From contig CAYQZD010000003.1 of the NCBI GenBank assembly GCA_964421875.1, positions 11,296 through 75,295 of the forward strand: a stretch of DNA of 64,000 nucleotides. The letters run 5' to 3'. The position numbers were made by a program, and so were the translations under genes. Within the stretch, counting starts at the first letter, position 1, and each line of letters starts with the position of its first letter. Shown in pieces: positions 26,394-35,030 of the stretch. Source of the DNA: CAYQZD01 sp964421875. GTDB lineage: Bacteria > Electryoneota > Tariuqbacteria > Tariuqbacterales > Tariuqbacteraceae. A model generated the notes under the pieces. The model did no database searches and was not told where the DNA came from. It saw only the letters and a list, made by a program, of their open reading frames with translations.

Positions 26394-28394
26394 CTATTTC
26401 AGCAAGACAATCTTCCTGACGGATGAGCCTCCATCCGTGCTTAGCTGACAAAAATAGAGGCCGGAGCTTAAACCGCTGAGGCCGATGACTTGATGATAAA
26501 ATCCTGAGGGAATATATTCATCAATAACAGTACCCACACACCTTCCCTGAAGATTGAACAAGTGAAGCGCCACCCTGGTACGCCTTGCGATAGAGAATTC
26601 AATCGACACGCTTTCATTACAGGGATTGGGATAGATATCGGGTATGGGGAAAGCTTCTGCAGGTTCGTTCCTAAAAATTGGAATAACCGGAACTTGAGGA
26701 TTGGGACAGCCGGGGGTGGGGTCAACAAGCTCGCTCCAGTGGAAAGCTCCATCGGGTATCCTCCCGTAGGATACATCCACTTTCTGCGGCAGGAAAGAAA
26801 CCCCGTTGAAGAGCCGAAATTCGCCCTGCTCCATTCCGAACAGGCCGATTTCCTCGCCCTCTGTGCCGTCTAATCTAAAATTCGCGTGCAATCCCGAATC
26901 GTTGGTGTCTTTGTCCGCCCAGATTAACACATACTGATTTGGGCCAACCATAGTATCCGGGCAGGTCCATTTGCGGGGATGAGAGTAATTATCCGTCAAA
27001 AACATCCCCTCAAGATTCACCGCGCTAGCGCCCCTGTTCCAAATCTCAATCCAGTCGTCGAAATCTCCCTGAGGGTCGGGCAAGGTGGTCTGGTTCCGCG
27101 CCATAAACTCGTTTATCACCAGAGGAAAATTATCAGAATAGGAATTCAGTTGTGAAAACACGATACCGCACCGGTCCCTGACCCAGCGTTTCAATCCAAA
27201 AATATACTTTCCACCAGGATCGGCAACGATATCCTCTTCAAGGTTGAATTCGAACTGGGTGTCGGTGTACATTTTCAGAGTGTCATCATACACATGCCGC
27301 CTGATCAGGCTCGAAAAATGGTCGATTTGTTTGTTCATCATTAAAGGCGTGAAGTCGGTATTCAGCCTGGCTTCGATATACACTTTATTAATATCACGGA
27401 ACAATGGAACCTGGAAAATTCTGTGTACCAGAACGCGGTTGGCACGTGAATGAAAAATGTCGATGTTTATCAGATTCTCCGCGTAGTGGAATCCCCAGAT
27501 ATTCCGCCCGAAAGACTCGTTCCAATCCCAGGGAATATGGACGAAACGACCATCATCCTCTTGATGGTAGATGAAATAATTATGCCCCATATGAAAGTAG
27601 GAATCCAGATCCACAAACAGGGTATTCATCGCCAGAAATTGAAGGAAATCCAGACAATCGAAGTGAGTCTGAAGGGAGTCGGCAAACAGACTATCAGGGG
27701 TGTGGTTCAACATATAACAGAAATCGATCAAATCACCCCAATAATCCTCTTCTTCATTGTTTTCAAGTTGATAACGGAGTCGATATTCATTGGTATCGGT
27801 TCCCAGCCAGGTAAGCCAGCCGCTGGGATCGCCCTGGAAAAGATTCCCGTCTTCCCCCTGACCGAATCGGTCTTCGATGAAGGATTTATTCACTTGCTCG
27901 ACACAAAGATAAAGACCCCAATACCGGGCGTTGATATAAAGCCGGGCGTAACTACAACGCATACAGTCAATATGTTTGCGGAACAAATCTAAGGTGAGTT
28001 TTTCCCGCAGCATCGTCGGGTCGTTGAAATTGTTATTCAGATTGAGCTTTTTTAAGCCGTGAAAGGTCTGATTCTCGAGGTATTCATTGAAACTGAATCT
28101 GAAAGGTTTTTTGCGGCCGGGATACCACCTGCAGGAGGAAAAACCCTTGAATTTAATCCCGACACTGTCATAATACTCGATCCCATAATATAATTCGCCG
28201 GGATAGTATTCGTTGGTGTTATAGTAATGATAGCGAAGAGAGTCGTACCAATTGTCATCGGAGAAATAGAGGTAGTAATTGTGAACGCGGGTATCATCGA
28301 AGACAACTTCGGCGGAATCCTGCGCTGAAACGGCGCTGAGTGAAAGCAGCGTCATTCCCAAAATGAATGTAGCTGACACTACCCTGGGAAGCAT
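26394..28394 (-). CDS. Secreted CotH kinase-like / lamin-tail domain protein with type IX sorting domain
   Basis: About 666 residues from the ATG at 28394, chosen because GGGAG precedes it and a signal peptide (MLPRVVSATFILGMTLL) follows at once. The N-terminal half (about 30-410) has the CotH family pattern: GIKFKGFSSCRWYPGRKKPF, FHGLKKLNLNNNFNDPTMLR and HIPWDWNESFG. CotH proteins are atypical protein kinases. A lamin-tail domain (about 435-560) contains LVINEFMARNQ and DDWIEIWNRG. The C-terminal 80 residues begin IYPNPCNESVSIEF and end in VLLK, a T9SS sorting domain. The protein is probably displayed on or released from the cell surface. Confidence 0.88.
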   Translation of the reverse strand: MLPRVVSATFILGMTLLSLSAVSAQDSAEVVFDDTRVHNYYLYFSDDNWYDSLRYHYYNTNEYYPGELYYGIEYYDSVGIKFKGFSSCRWYPGRKKPFRFSFNEYLENQTFHGLKKLNLNNNFNDPTMLREKLTLDLFRKHIDCMRCSYARLYINARYWGLYLCVEQVNKSFIEDRFGQGEDGNLFQGDPSGWLTWLGTDTNEYRLRYQLENNEEEDYWGDLIDFCYMLNHTPDSLFADSLQTHFDCLDFLQFLAMNTLFVDLDSYFHMGHNYFIYHQEDDGRFVHIPWDWNESFGRNIWGFHYAENLINIDIFHSRANRVLVHRIFQVPLFRDINKVYIEARLNTDFTPLMMNKQIDHFSSLIRRHVYDDTLKMYTDTQFEFNLEEDIVADPGGKYIFGLKRWVRDRCGIVFSQLNSYSDNFPLVINEFMARNQTTLPDPQGDFDDWIEIWNRGASAVNLEGMFLTDNYSHPRKWTCPDTMVGPNQYVLIWADKDTNDSGLHANFRLDGTEGEEIGLFGMEQGEFRLFNGVSFLPQKVDVSYGRIPDGAFHWSELVDPTPGCPNPQVPVIPIFRNEPAEAFPIPDIYPNPCNESVSIEFSIARRTRVALHLFNLQGRCVGTVIDEYIPSGFYHQVIGLSGLSSGLYFCQLSTDGGSSVRKIVLLK

Positions 28395-28699
28395 CTCATT
28401 CTCCCATCGGCGCATAAGCGCTGATTCTTCATTTATGAATTAGGGTAAGGCAGCCTCGCAGGTCGAGGTTTTAATTATAGTGGCGCAAGGCGGCGAGAAT
28501 AATCATCTGTGATGGTTCACGTGATCTTAAGGAATCCTTATACAACGTTTCCTAATAATATACAATTTTCTATCGTAATACACAAACGCTTATGGCTTAA
28601 TATAGAGTGTTATCAATTGCGGTGTCATTCCGAGCGAAGCGAAGAAACTCGCCCCTCATTCCCACCCTCCTGCGTGGAAATGCATATAAAAGATGCCTG
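28395..28699. repeat. Intergenic region with dispersed palindromes
   Basis: A short GTGTCATTCCGAGCGAAGCG fragment lies at 28622 and a degenerate copy of the CTCATTCCCAC...GTGGAAATGCATA palindrome at 28655-28686, next to the stop codon of the EIIA gene. No gene is seen. Confidence 0.6.
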
Positions 28700-29161
28700 T
28701 TATGAAGGATTATCAGCAAAAACTTGGTAAATCTCCTCTCCGGATTCCGCCTCCCTGATCGCATCGCGGTTCCTTTCAACGTTCAACACCTTGACGATTT
28801 CTGAGAGGCGGCGCACGTGAGCGGACATCGTTTCGCAGGGTATCAACAGCAGGAAAATGAGGTCTGAAGGTGTGCGGTCCTCGGCGCCAAAATCCAAAGC
28901 CGGATGCGCTCTGGCGAAAGCCGCCATCTCGGCGCCGATTCCGGAGATGCAGGCGTGGGGAACAGCCACGCCATGCTCCATTCCCGTTCCCAGAATTTGT
29001 TCCCGCTCCATGATTTCGTTTACAACCGCTTCATGCAGCTCTTCCTTCAGGACGCCGGTCTCAACCAGAACTGCCACCAGTTCTCGGATAGCGTCGAACC
29101 GATCCCGGACGCTGAGGTCGAGGATTATCGCATCTCTATTAAGTATTTCCGTAATAGCCAT
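28700..29161 (-). CDS. PTS EIIA (PtsN/fructose-type) domain protein
   Basis: About 153 residues of the EIIA-fructose/mannitol/Ntr fold. The phospho-acceptor histidine lies in GVAVPHACI, preceded by the expected EILGTGMEHG. No EIIB or EIIC partner is nearby. It begins about ten bases after the stop of the antiporter gene, so both are co-transcribed. EIIA-Ntr proteins regulate potassium and other transport systems by direct binding. Control of the adjacent antiporter is therefore a reasonable inference. The ATG at 29161 is used; a TTG two codons upstream is possible. Confidence 0.88.
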   Translation of the reverse strand: MAITEILNRDAIILDLSVRDRFDAIRELVAVLVETGVLKEELHEAVVNEIMEREQILGTGMEHGVAVPHACISGIGAEMAAFARAHPALDFGAEDRTPSDLIFLLLIPCETMSAHVRRLSEIVKVLNVERNRDAIREAESGEEIYQVFADNPS

Positions 29162-29170
29162 TTTCAACCG

Positions 29171-30886
29171 CTAAATATTCTCAATTCTTCTTTTACAATA
29201 CAGGCTTAAAACCTCCCGTTGGTCCAGAATTCCCACCAATTTCCCGCTCTCGTCCTCAACCACTGGAATACTGTCCATATTCAAATCATTGAACTTATCC
29301 ATAGCCTCCTCCAATGAAGCCCCGGGACCGATGCGAGCCTCCCGGTAGCGGACGAAGTCCTTGGCGATCATTATCCGCGTCAGATTGGGGTCGTAGATTA
29401 CTTCCCGAATTTCAGGGTAGGAAATCAATCCTTCATAGTTGTTTTCTTCGCGGGTCACCGGGAAATAGTGCTGCCTGGAACCGGCGATGAAAGAGAGAAT
29501 TTCCGGAAAGGTGGCGGCGATGGAGATCGTGCGCACATTTTTCCGCATCAAGTGGCTCACCCTGACATCCTCAAGATTCCGGGGATAGGGGGTAGCGAGC
29601 AGTCCGACCCTGGTCGATAAATTCCTGAAAAGCCGCCTCAGCGAAAGGTGATAAAGGCTTTCCGAGGGACGGTCAAGCAGCGCAAGAACCTTCACCTCAC
29701 CCGCCCGAACCACCGATATCTTCGCCAATGGGGCTCCAAGCAGTTCAAAAACCACTATGGTGGAGACAATCACAGTCTCAACTTCCGAACCGATATCCGG
29801 AAGCCTTTTAACCGCAAGCATCGCCAAACCGATTGCCACCCCCGCCTGCGATAACATTCCCCAGGATATTTCCTTAGCGGAAACCGAGAAATTCCCGGTG
29901 AACCTGGCGGCGAAGCGGATACCGCCAATTTTCCCTGCGGCGCGGCTAAACAGATAGACTACACTCACTAATCCCACAGCCGCAAGTCGGTCGACCTGAA
30001 GTTTAGCTCCCGCAACGGCAAAGAAGAGCACGTACAAAGGCCAACCCACCCGGTCCAGCTCCCCAATGATCTCTTTAGCGAATTCCGATGTGTTTCGCAC
30101 CGAAACTCCCATCACCAGAAAAACCAGCATAAAGGGCAGGTTAAAACGATTACAGACCCCATAAGCCGCCGCTACAATACCAAGAAAGAGAATCAGCCGC
30201 TCAGGACCGGAAACCTTCTGCTCCAGATAGCTCACAACTACTCCGCCGAAAGCGGCAATTCCGATTGACAGTAGTAATGTGAGCCCGCTCCCGCCCAGTT
30301 CGGACAAAGTTCCAACAGGTGTCGCAGCGGGTGAAATCAAAACCAGCGCAAATTCGAAAGCGATAATGCAGACTACATTGTTGATACCCACCAGTGTTAT
30401 CAGAGAATCGGTGACCGGGCCTTCAGCGTCATATTCCTTCAAGACCAGGAGGGTAGTGGCGGGAGCGGTGGCGATGGCGAGGATTCCCAGGAGTAGAGCT
30501 AAGGAAGGGTTACTGCTAAATACCCAGACCGCGAGGAAAACCAGCGTAAAGGTCAATCCAATATCGCCGATTATCAGCGGCGTCAGCCTTCTACCTTGCT
30601 TGCCCAAGCGCTTGAAGCTGAAATTGGTGCCGATGTCGAACATTATCAGCGCCAGGGCAAACTCGGTGAGGGGGAGGAGGGTCCTCACTGCTCCCATATC
30701 GACAAGGTTTAGCAGGTGCGGTCCCATCAACATCCCCCCCACCAAATATCCTGCAACACGCGGAATTTTCAGCAGCCGGGCGATTCTACCAGCCGCTACT
30801 GCCGCTAAAAAAAGAAGTCCCAGGTCAAGTCCTATTTCCTGGGTAGTATGCGTAGAAACCTCGATTGTGTGAATGGTGTATAGTGA
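29171..30886 (-). CDS. Kef/CPA2-type cation:proton antiporter with CBS pair, start unresolved
   Basis: A polytopic CPA2-family antiporter (about 12 segments) followed by two CBS domains (about the last 130 residues: VSHLMRKNVRTISIA and MDSIPVVEDESGKLVGILD), which usually bind adenine nucleotides. Family motifs include FDIGTNFSFKRLG and PFMLVFLVMGVSVRN. A TTG at 30745 would remove the first helix. The frame continues upstream with LFLAAVAAGRIARLLKIPRV, clearly the missing helix, up to an in-frame TAA at 30887-30889. No ATG, GTG or TTG occurs in that extension. It ends inside a 7-bp repeat array, as in the DUF364 gene. Confidence 0.82.
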   Translation of the reverse strand, partial: SLYTIHTIEVSTHTTQEIGLDLGLLFLAAVAAGRIARLLKIPRVAGYLVGGMLMGPHLLNLVDMGAVRTLLPLTEFALALIMFDIGTNFSFKRLGKQGRRLTPLIIGDIGLTFTLVFLAVWVFSSNPSLALLLGILAIATAPATTLLVLKEYDAEGPVTDSLITLVGINNVVCIIAFEFALVLISPAATPVGTLSELGGSGLTLLLSIGIAAFGGVVVSYLEQKVSGPERLILFLGIVAAAYGVCNRFNLPFMLVFLVMGVSVRNTSEFAKEIIGELDRVGWPLYVLFFAVAGAKLQVDRLAAVGLVSVVYLFSRAAGKIGGIRFAARFTGNFSVSAKEISWGMLSQAGVAIGLAMLAVKRLPDIGSEVETVIVSTIVVFELLGAPLAKISVVRAGEVKVLALLDRPSESLYHLSLRRLFRNLSTRVGLLATPYPRNLEDVRVSHLMRKNVRTISIAATFPEILSFIAGSRQHYFPVTREENNYEGLISYPEIREVIYDPNLTRIMIAKDFVRYREARIGPGASLEEAMDKFNDLNMDSIPVVEDESGKLVGILDQREVLSLYCKRRIENI

Positions 30887-31232
30887 TTAGTGTCTGATGA
30901 TTGGTGCTTAGTGTTTGGTGTATGGTGTCACTTTACTGATTTGAGGTGCAAGTGTCATTCTGGCTGCGCCGGAATGACGATATGGGTAGTTGCTCTATAA
31001 AGATAAAGTGATACGGTGTATGGTTATTAGTGTATAGCAAATGGTGGTTAGTCGATGTGAAAATAGAATTCTCTTCTGAAAATATAGAGACAGAACGATT
31101 ATGTCAATTTTAACCGCTCACATTTTCGCGCCTTTGGTGTTTTTTCGTGAACTTCGTGTTTTTAAAAACAGACTGATATTCAAGTGGCACAGGGTCTCCG
31201 CGCCCTGCGCCCAACCTCACATTAAAACCGCC
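30876..31232. repeat. Heptamer array and repeat cluster upstream of the antiporter
   Basis: Eight 7-bp units (GTGTATA, GTGATTA, GTGTCTG, ATGATTG, GTGCTTA, GTGTTTG, GTGTATG, GTGTCAC) fill 30876-30931. A shortened family-B copy (CATTCTGGCTGCGCCGGAATGAC) is at 30955-30978. A looser periodic tract lies at about 31015-31056, and GGCACAGGGTCTCCGCGCCCTGCGCC at 31184-31210. No gene is supported. Confidence 0.8.
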
Positions 31233-32465
31233 CTAAACTTCCTCATCCTTTTTCTTCTTATAGAACGATTTGCCGGTCTCGGATTCAAGTTCGGAGTGTT
31301 CTTCGGGGATGAAAGCGGTCATCGAGCGCAGCAAAGTCACCACCTCTTTCACCGCCGCCACCGTGCGCTCAACCTGCTCCGGAGTGTTGAGCTTGGAAAA
31401 GGAGAACCTGATAGCCCCGTGTGCCTGCTCGTGCTTCAAACCGATGGAGGTTAAAACCACCGAGGGCGTGAGCGATTTGGAAGAACAGGCGCTGCCGGAA
31501 GAAACGTAAATCCCCCGCTGGGACAGGTGCATCAGTATGGCTTCCCCCTCGATATAACTGAAAGTGACATCCACATTGGTTGGAAGCCTCCGTTCTCCGC
31601 GGGGACCGTTGAGTTTGGTGTGGGGAATCGTCAAAAGTTCGTCGAGCATCCGGTCGCGCATCGCAATCATCTTAGCGTTGTTCGCATCGTATTCGGCGAA
31701 AGCGATATCTGCGGCTTTGGCGAAACCGATAATAGCGGGAACGTTTTCCGTTCCGGGACGGAGGTTGTTCTCCTGAGGCGCGCCCTCCATCAGCTTGCGC
31801 AGTTTCACCCCTTTGCGCCGGTAAAGCAGTCCGATGCCCTTGGGACCGTGAAACTTGTGAGCGTTCAATGACATCAGATGAATGTTATCGTCAATCACAT
31901 TAAGGGGAACCTTGGTAAAACTCTGGGCAGCGTCGGTATGGAATGGAATACCCTTTTCGGCGCAAATCTTCCCGATTTCAGGTATATACTGGATAGTGCC
32001 GATTTCATGGTTGCCGTGAATGATGGAGACCAGGGTAGTGTCGGGCCGGATAGCGCGAGCCAGGTCGTCAGGGTCCACAAAACCATAGCTGTCAACCGGC
32101 AAAAACTCGACTTCGAAGCCTTCCTCCTGCAGACGCTTCATCGGATTGATGACCGCGTTATGCTCCACCTTGGAGGTGATAATGTGCTTCCCCTTACTCA
32201 GGTTCTGATACGCCGCGCCGAAAATGGCGAAGTTGTTGGCTTCGGTGGCGCTGGATGTGAAAATAATCTCATCGTCGTCCCCAGCGCCGATATGTTTTGC
32301 TAGACGGTGCCGGGCGTCGTTGATGGCGTTTTCAGCATCGAGCCCTAATTTATGCAGTGAAGCGGGATTCCCGTAGTTTTCGATGAAATAGGGTTTCATC
32401 GCCTCAAATACTTCGGGCAGAAGGGGGGTGGTGTCATTATTATCAAGATATATGGCGTTGCTCAT
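31233..32465 (-). CDS. Cysteine desulfurase (NifS/IscS-like)
   Basis: A 410-residue class V PLP enzyme. It opens with YLDNNDTTPLLPEV. SSATEANNFAI binds PLP phosphate. HTDAAQSFTKVPLNV contains the PLP aspartate. MSLNAHKFHGPKGIG holds the Schiff-base lysine. The catalytic cysteine is in SSGSACSSKSLTPS. It removes sulfur from cysteine for Fe-S cluster or thio-cofactor assembly in the cytoplasm. GGAG before the ATG sets the start. A charged tail of about 20 residues ends KKKKDEEV. No IscU or other assembly partner lies beside it; the Mrp carrier is 9 kb away. Confidence 0.93.
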   Translation of the reverse strand: MSNAIYLDNNDTTPLLPEVFEAMKPYFIENYGNPASLHKLGLDAENAINDARHRLAKHIGAGDDDEIIFTSSATEANNFAIFGAAYQNLSKGKHIITSKVEHNAVINPMKRLQEEGFEVEFLPVDSYGFVDPDDLARAIRPDTTLVSIIHGNHEIGTIQYIPEIGKICAEKGIPFHTDAAQSFTKVPLNVIDDNIHLMSLNAHKFHGPKGIGLLYRRKGVKLRKLMEGAPQENNLRPGTENVPAIIGFAKAADIAFAEYDANNAKMIAMRDRMLDELLTIPHTKLNGPRGERRLPTNVDVTFSYIEGEAILMHLSQRGIYVSSGSACSSKSLTPSVVLTSIGLKHEQAHGAIRFSFSKLNTPEQVERTVAAVKEVVTLLRSMTAFIPEEHSELESETGKSFYKKKKDEEV

Positions 32466-32739
32466 CTTATCTCCAATTGAAAGAAAATTTCAATAAAAAA
32501 GACTAAATAGTTATATAATTCTTCTGCTTCTAACATCAGCAAATATTGCACCAAGCGGCAGTATTCATCGTGGCGCAGGGTTTCCACACCCTGCGCCATA
32601 TACTGTATCTCTAAGATATGGTAACACTTTCCCTCATTCCCACGCTCCAGCGTGGGAATGCATACCGCCCGAAATTATAAGCGTTATATCTGGTCTTTAG
32701 CGAAGCGGAAAACTGACATCCTCCTTGCGTATCGCAGAA
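32466..32739. repeat. Intergenic repeat cluster
   Basis: GTGGCGCAGGGTTTCCACACCCTGCGCC lies at about 32571-32598, a CCTCATTCCCACGCTCCAGC palindrome copy at 32632-32663, and a TCTTTAGCGAAGCGGAAAACTGAC fragment at about 32692-32717. No gene seen. Confidence 0.7.
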
Positions 32740-33450
32740 TCACTTCCGCCGCTTCACCTGTTTGAAGCGGCGGGAAACGGCGTCCTTTGGTTTGAAAAAC
32801 GCGCCCGGCGGCGCGCCGAAAGCATTGCTTTCATCAACAACAGAGAACTTACGATTTTTATAGGCCTCGTCCGTCTCCCGCTCTTTCGCATTCTCCCGCT
32901 CCGCTTCTCGTTCCTTTTTATCCCTGAGGGAAAAGCGGCAGCCGCAGTAGGTCTGCCGGTAGATTCCCAGCTTTTTCGTCAGCTCAACCGAACGCTTGAA
33001 ACCATCCTGCTTCTTGAAATTGCTGGGAAGGTATTCGACTTCGAATTCGTCTGCCAATTCCGCGCCGACCCGATTGATAAAGTCCGCGTCCTTGTGAGGA
33101 CTGACAGTCAAAGTAGTGGCGAAAATGTCGAATCCGCGCTCACCTGCGGTTTCAGCGGCGCGCCGCATCCGGTATTCAATGCATTTCAAACAGCGCCGCC
33201 CCCGTTCAGGCTCCTTCTCCAATCCCTTAGCCAACGCGAGGAAAGCGTTGGGAAGGTACTCATCCTCGATAAGCTCGATACCCTGGATTTCCGCCAAACG
33301 CCTGCTCGACGCCAAACGCTTAAAATACTCCCCTTGTGGTTCGATACAGGAGTTGCTGAAAAACCCGGTAACTTCGAATTCTTCACCTGTTCGTTCAAAC
33401 GCCACAGTCTGGTCCGGCGCGCAGCAAATATGGAGCAGGAGCTTCTTCAT
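32740..33450 (-). CDS. queH: Epoxyqueuosine reductase QueH
   Basis: A 236-residue member of the QueH (former DUF208) family, which reduces epoxyqueuosine to queuosine in tRNA anticodons. Metal- and cluster-binding cysteines are visible as LLLHICCAPD near the N-terminus, RRCLKCIEYRMRR in the middle and TYCGCRFS. The family core ends about there. This protein adds some 60 residues rich in Lys, Glu and Arg, suggesting a helical or RNA-contacting tail. It stands 12 bases downstream of the first two-TM gene. Confidence 0.92.
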   Translation of the reverse strand: MKKLLLHICCAPDQTVAFERTGEEFEVTGFFSNSCIEPQGEYFKRLASSRRLAEIQGIELIEDEYLPNAFLALAKGLEKEPERGRRCLKCIEYRMRRAAETAGERGFDIFATTLTVSPHKDADFINRVGAELADEFEVEYLPSNFKKQDGFKRSVELTKKLGIYRQTYCGCRFSLRDKKEREAERENAKERETDEAYKNRKFSVVDESNAFGAPPGAFFKPKDAVSRRFKQVKRRK

Positions 33451-33462
33451 CTAATCACAGTC

Positions 33463-34425
33463 TTACCCTTCCCTCCTCACGAATCCGCGCAGCTTGGGCG
33501 CGAAAACCGCCAGAAAAATTACACATACAGCGGCAATTCCGGAATAAGCGAACAATATATAGTTCTCTTCCGGAGTCTTAGCCGCCTCCAGCATCTGCTC
33601 CCGGCTCCCCCCGGTGAATATCCGAATTGTCACCCTCCAGGGGAGGAATCTGGGAGTGCTGTCGTACATTTCCCCCCAAGCGCCGCCTTCAGGGGCGCCC
33701 AGCGTATAAAAATTCTCCCCCGTATTGTCATAGAATTTCAACTCCGCGCTATGCCCGTAAGGCGGAAAATGGGAAGCAAATTCTGAGGGATGACTACGCT
33801 GATAACGGCTGATAATATCCGGCAAAACCGCTTTCAGCCGTTCCGGGGCAACTGTCAACAGATAGAGGCTCCCCTCCCGCTTCAGCCAGTGGAACATCAA
33901 CTCCCGCCCTTCCACCTCAACCGGAGACAACAGGAACCATTGCGTGGTATCCCAATAGGCGCGGTTAAAAGGAAGCGTGTCCTTAATCGCAAGGGCGGTT
34001 TCAACGATGTTTTGATGCGCTTCGACAGTGGGTGTATCGTTGAACAGGTTAGCGGCAGCGCCGTCAGGACTGATTCTGTCCACCGCGATAATTTCCGGAC
34101 ACCGCTTGACGATGCGGGCGGCTTCGCTTGACTTCACCGGAAGGCTCGCCGCCCCCAGTTCCTCCAGCGGATATGTGAAACGCTCCAAGAACACCGTAGT
34201 CAGGTGATGCTGCAGTTGGAAACGGTCATCCTCGAACTGCTGACTGAAATAAAGACCGAGAAAATTCATCCCCAAATATGCGCCTATAGTCATTCTCAAA
34301 AGCGCCCACAACGGAATGAACACCAGCGCGATTATAGCGATTTTCCTGAACAGCCGGTTCACGCCGGCTTTCTTATCTTCCCTGCCAGGGATTGCTCCGG
34401 GCAGGTTTGGATCCTCTTCGTTCAT
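33463..34425 (-). CDS. Two-TM extracytoplasmic protein, paralogue A
   Basis: A 320-residue protein I cannot name. A short cytoplasmic N-terminus precedes a TM helix (about 28-48). An extracytoplasmic domain of about 230 residues follows, then a second TM helix (about 290-311) and a basic end (FVRREG). The middle domain has a Cache-like arrangement of strands: LKFYDNTGENFYTLG and PWRVTIRIF match paralogue B. No histidine kinase, HAMP, GGDEF or methyl-accepting domain follows, so it would be a sensor without an output domain. It lies just upstream of queH. The paralogue is at 35031-35957. Confidence 0.65.
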   Translation of the reverse strand: MNEEDPNLPGAIPGREDKKAGVNRLFRKIAIIALVFIPLWALLRMTIGAYLGMNFLGLYFSQQFEDDRFQLQHHLTTVFLERFTYPLEELGAASLPVKSSEAARIVKRCPEIIAVDRISPDGAAANLFNDTPTVEAHQNIVETALAIKDTLPFNRAYWDTTQWFLLSPVEVEGRELMFHWLKREGSLYLLTVAPERLKAVLPDIISRYQRSHPSEFASHFPPYGHSAELKFYDNTGENFYTLGAPEGGAWGEMYDSTPRFLPWRVTIRIFTGGSREQMLEAAKTPEENYILFAYSGIAAVCVIFLAVFAPKLRGFVRREG

Positions 34426-35030
34426 TTGACAAAACTCTCAAATTAGGTTATTATCCTCGTTCCCACACTCCCTCGTGGGAACGCATAATACTATTGTCAT
34501 TGCGAGCGAAATTGTAGAGTGGGTTCTTAACCCACCAATTTACAAATCCTTCCCCCTAACCGTAATCCCTCTTAAGTCAACAAGTTCCCCGCAAATCGAA
34601 TATCACAAATCAAAAATCGAAAATCGAAAATCATAGCCACTATAGCCACCATAGCCAGTGAATCCTTCTTCACTAAACCCTATACCCTAAATCCTTTATC
34701 CTTTACCCTAAACCCTATACCCTAAACCCTAAGTAACGTGCCCGCCTCCTCCCCGCGCCCGGCGGAATTTCTTCCTTGAACCGTAGGGTGGGTTCTTAAC
34801 CCACCAATTTACAAATCCTTCCCCCTAACCGGAATCCCTCTTAAGCAACAAGTTCCCCGCAAATCAAATATCACAAATCAAAAATCAAAAATCGAAAATC
34901 ATAGCCATAACAGCCGTAACCTGTCAGCCTTCCGGCTGATAGCCAGTGAATTCTCTTCACCAGCCCCCAGCACACCAAGCACCCAGCACCTATCCCCAAC
35001 CACCAATCACCAAACACCTGTAAACCGCCA
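34426..35030. repeat. Composite repeat region with an internal direct duplication
   Basis: Contents in order: CCTCGTTCCCAC palindrome (34455-34487); GTGGGTTCTTAACCCAC module (34518-34534); 7-bp AAAAATC-type units (34590-34630); 9-bp ATAGCC units (34634-34660); eight CCCTAAA-like heptamers (34673-34733). Then a second copy of the whole GTGGGTTCTTAACCCACC module with nearly the same following 100 bases (34788-34900), ATAGCC units, and eight CACCAAN heptamers (34965-35020) ending near the stop of paralogue B. No gene. Confidence 0.9.

Noticed and set aside
32725..33786. 353-residue plus-strand reading frame
   Set aside because: It is antisense to queH and the two-TM gene, with no family signature; those genes explain the open frame.
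34673..34733. True telomere or linear-replicon end
   Set aside because: The tract is short, degenerate and internal to ordinary bacterial genes, and other heptamer arrays with unrelated units lie nearby.
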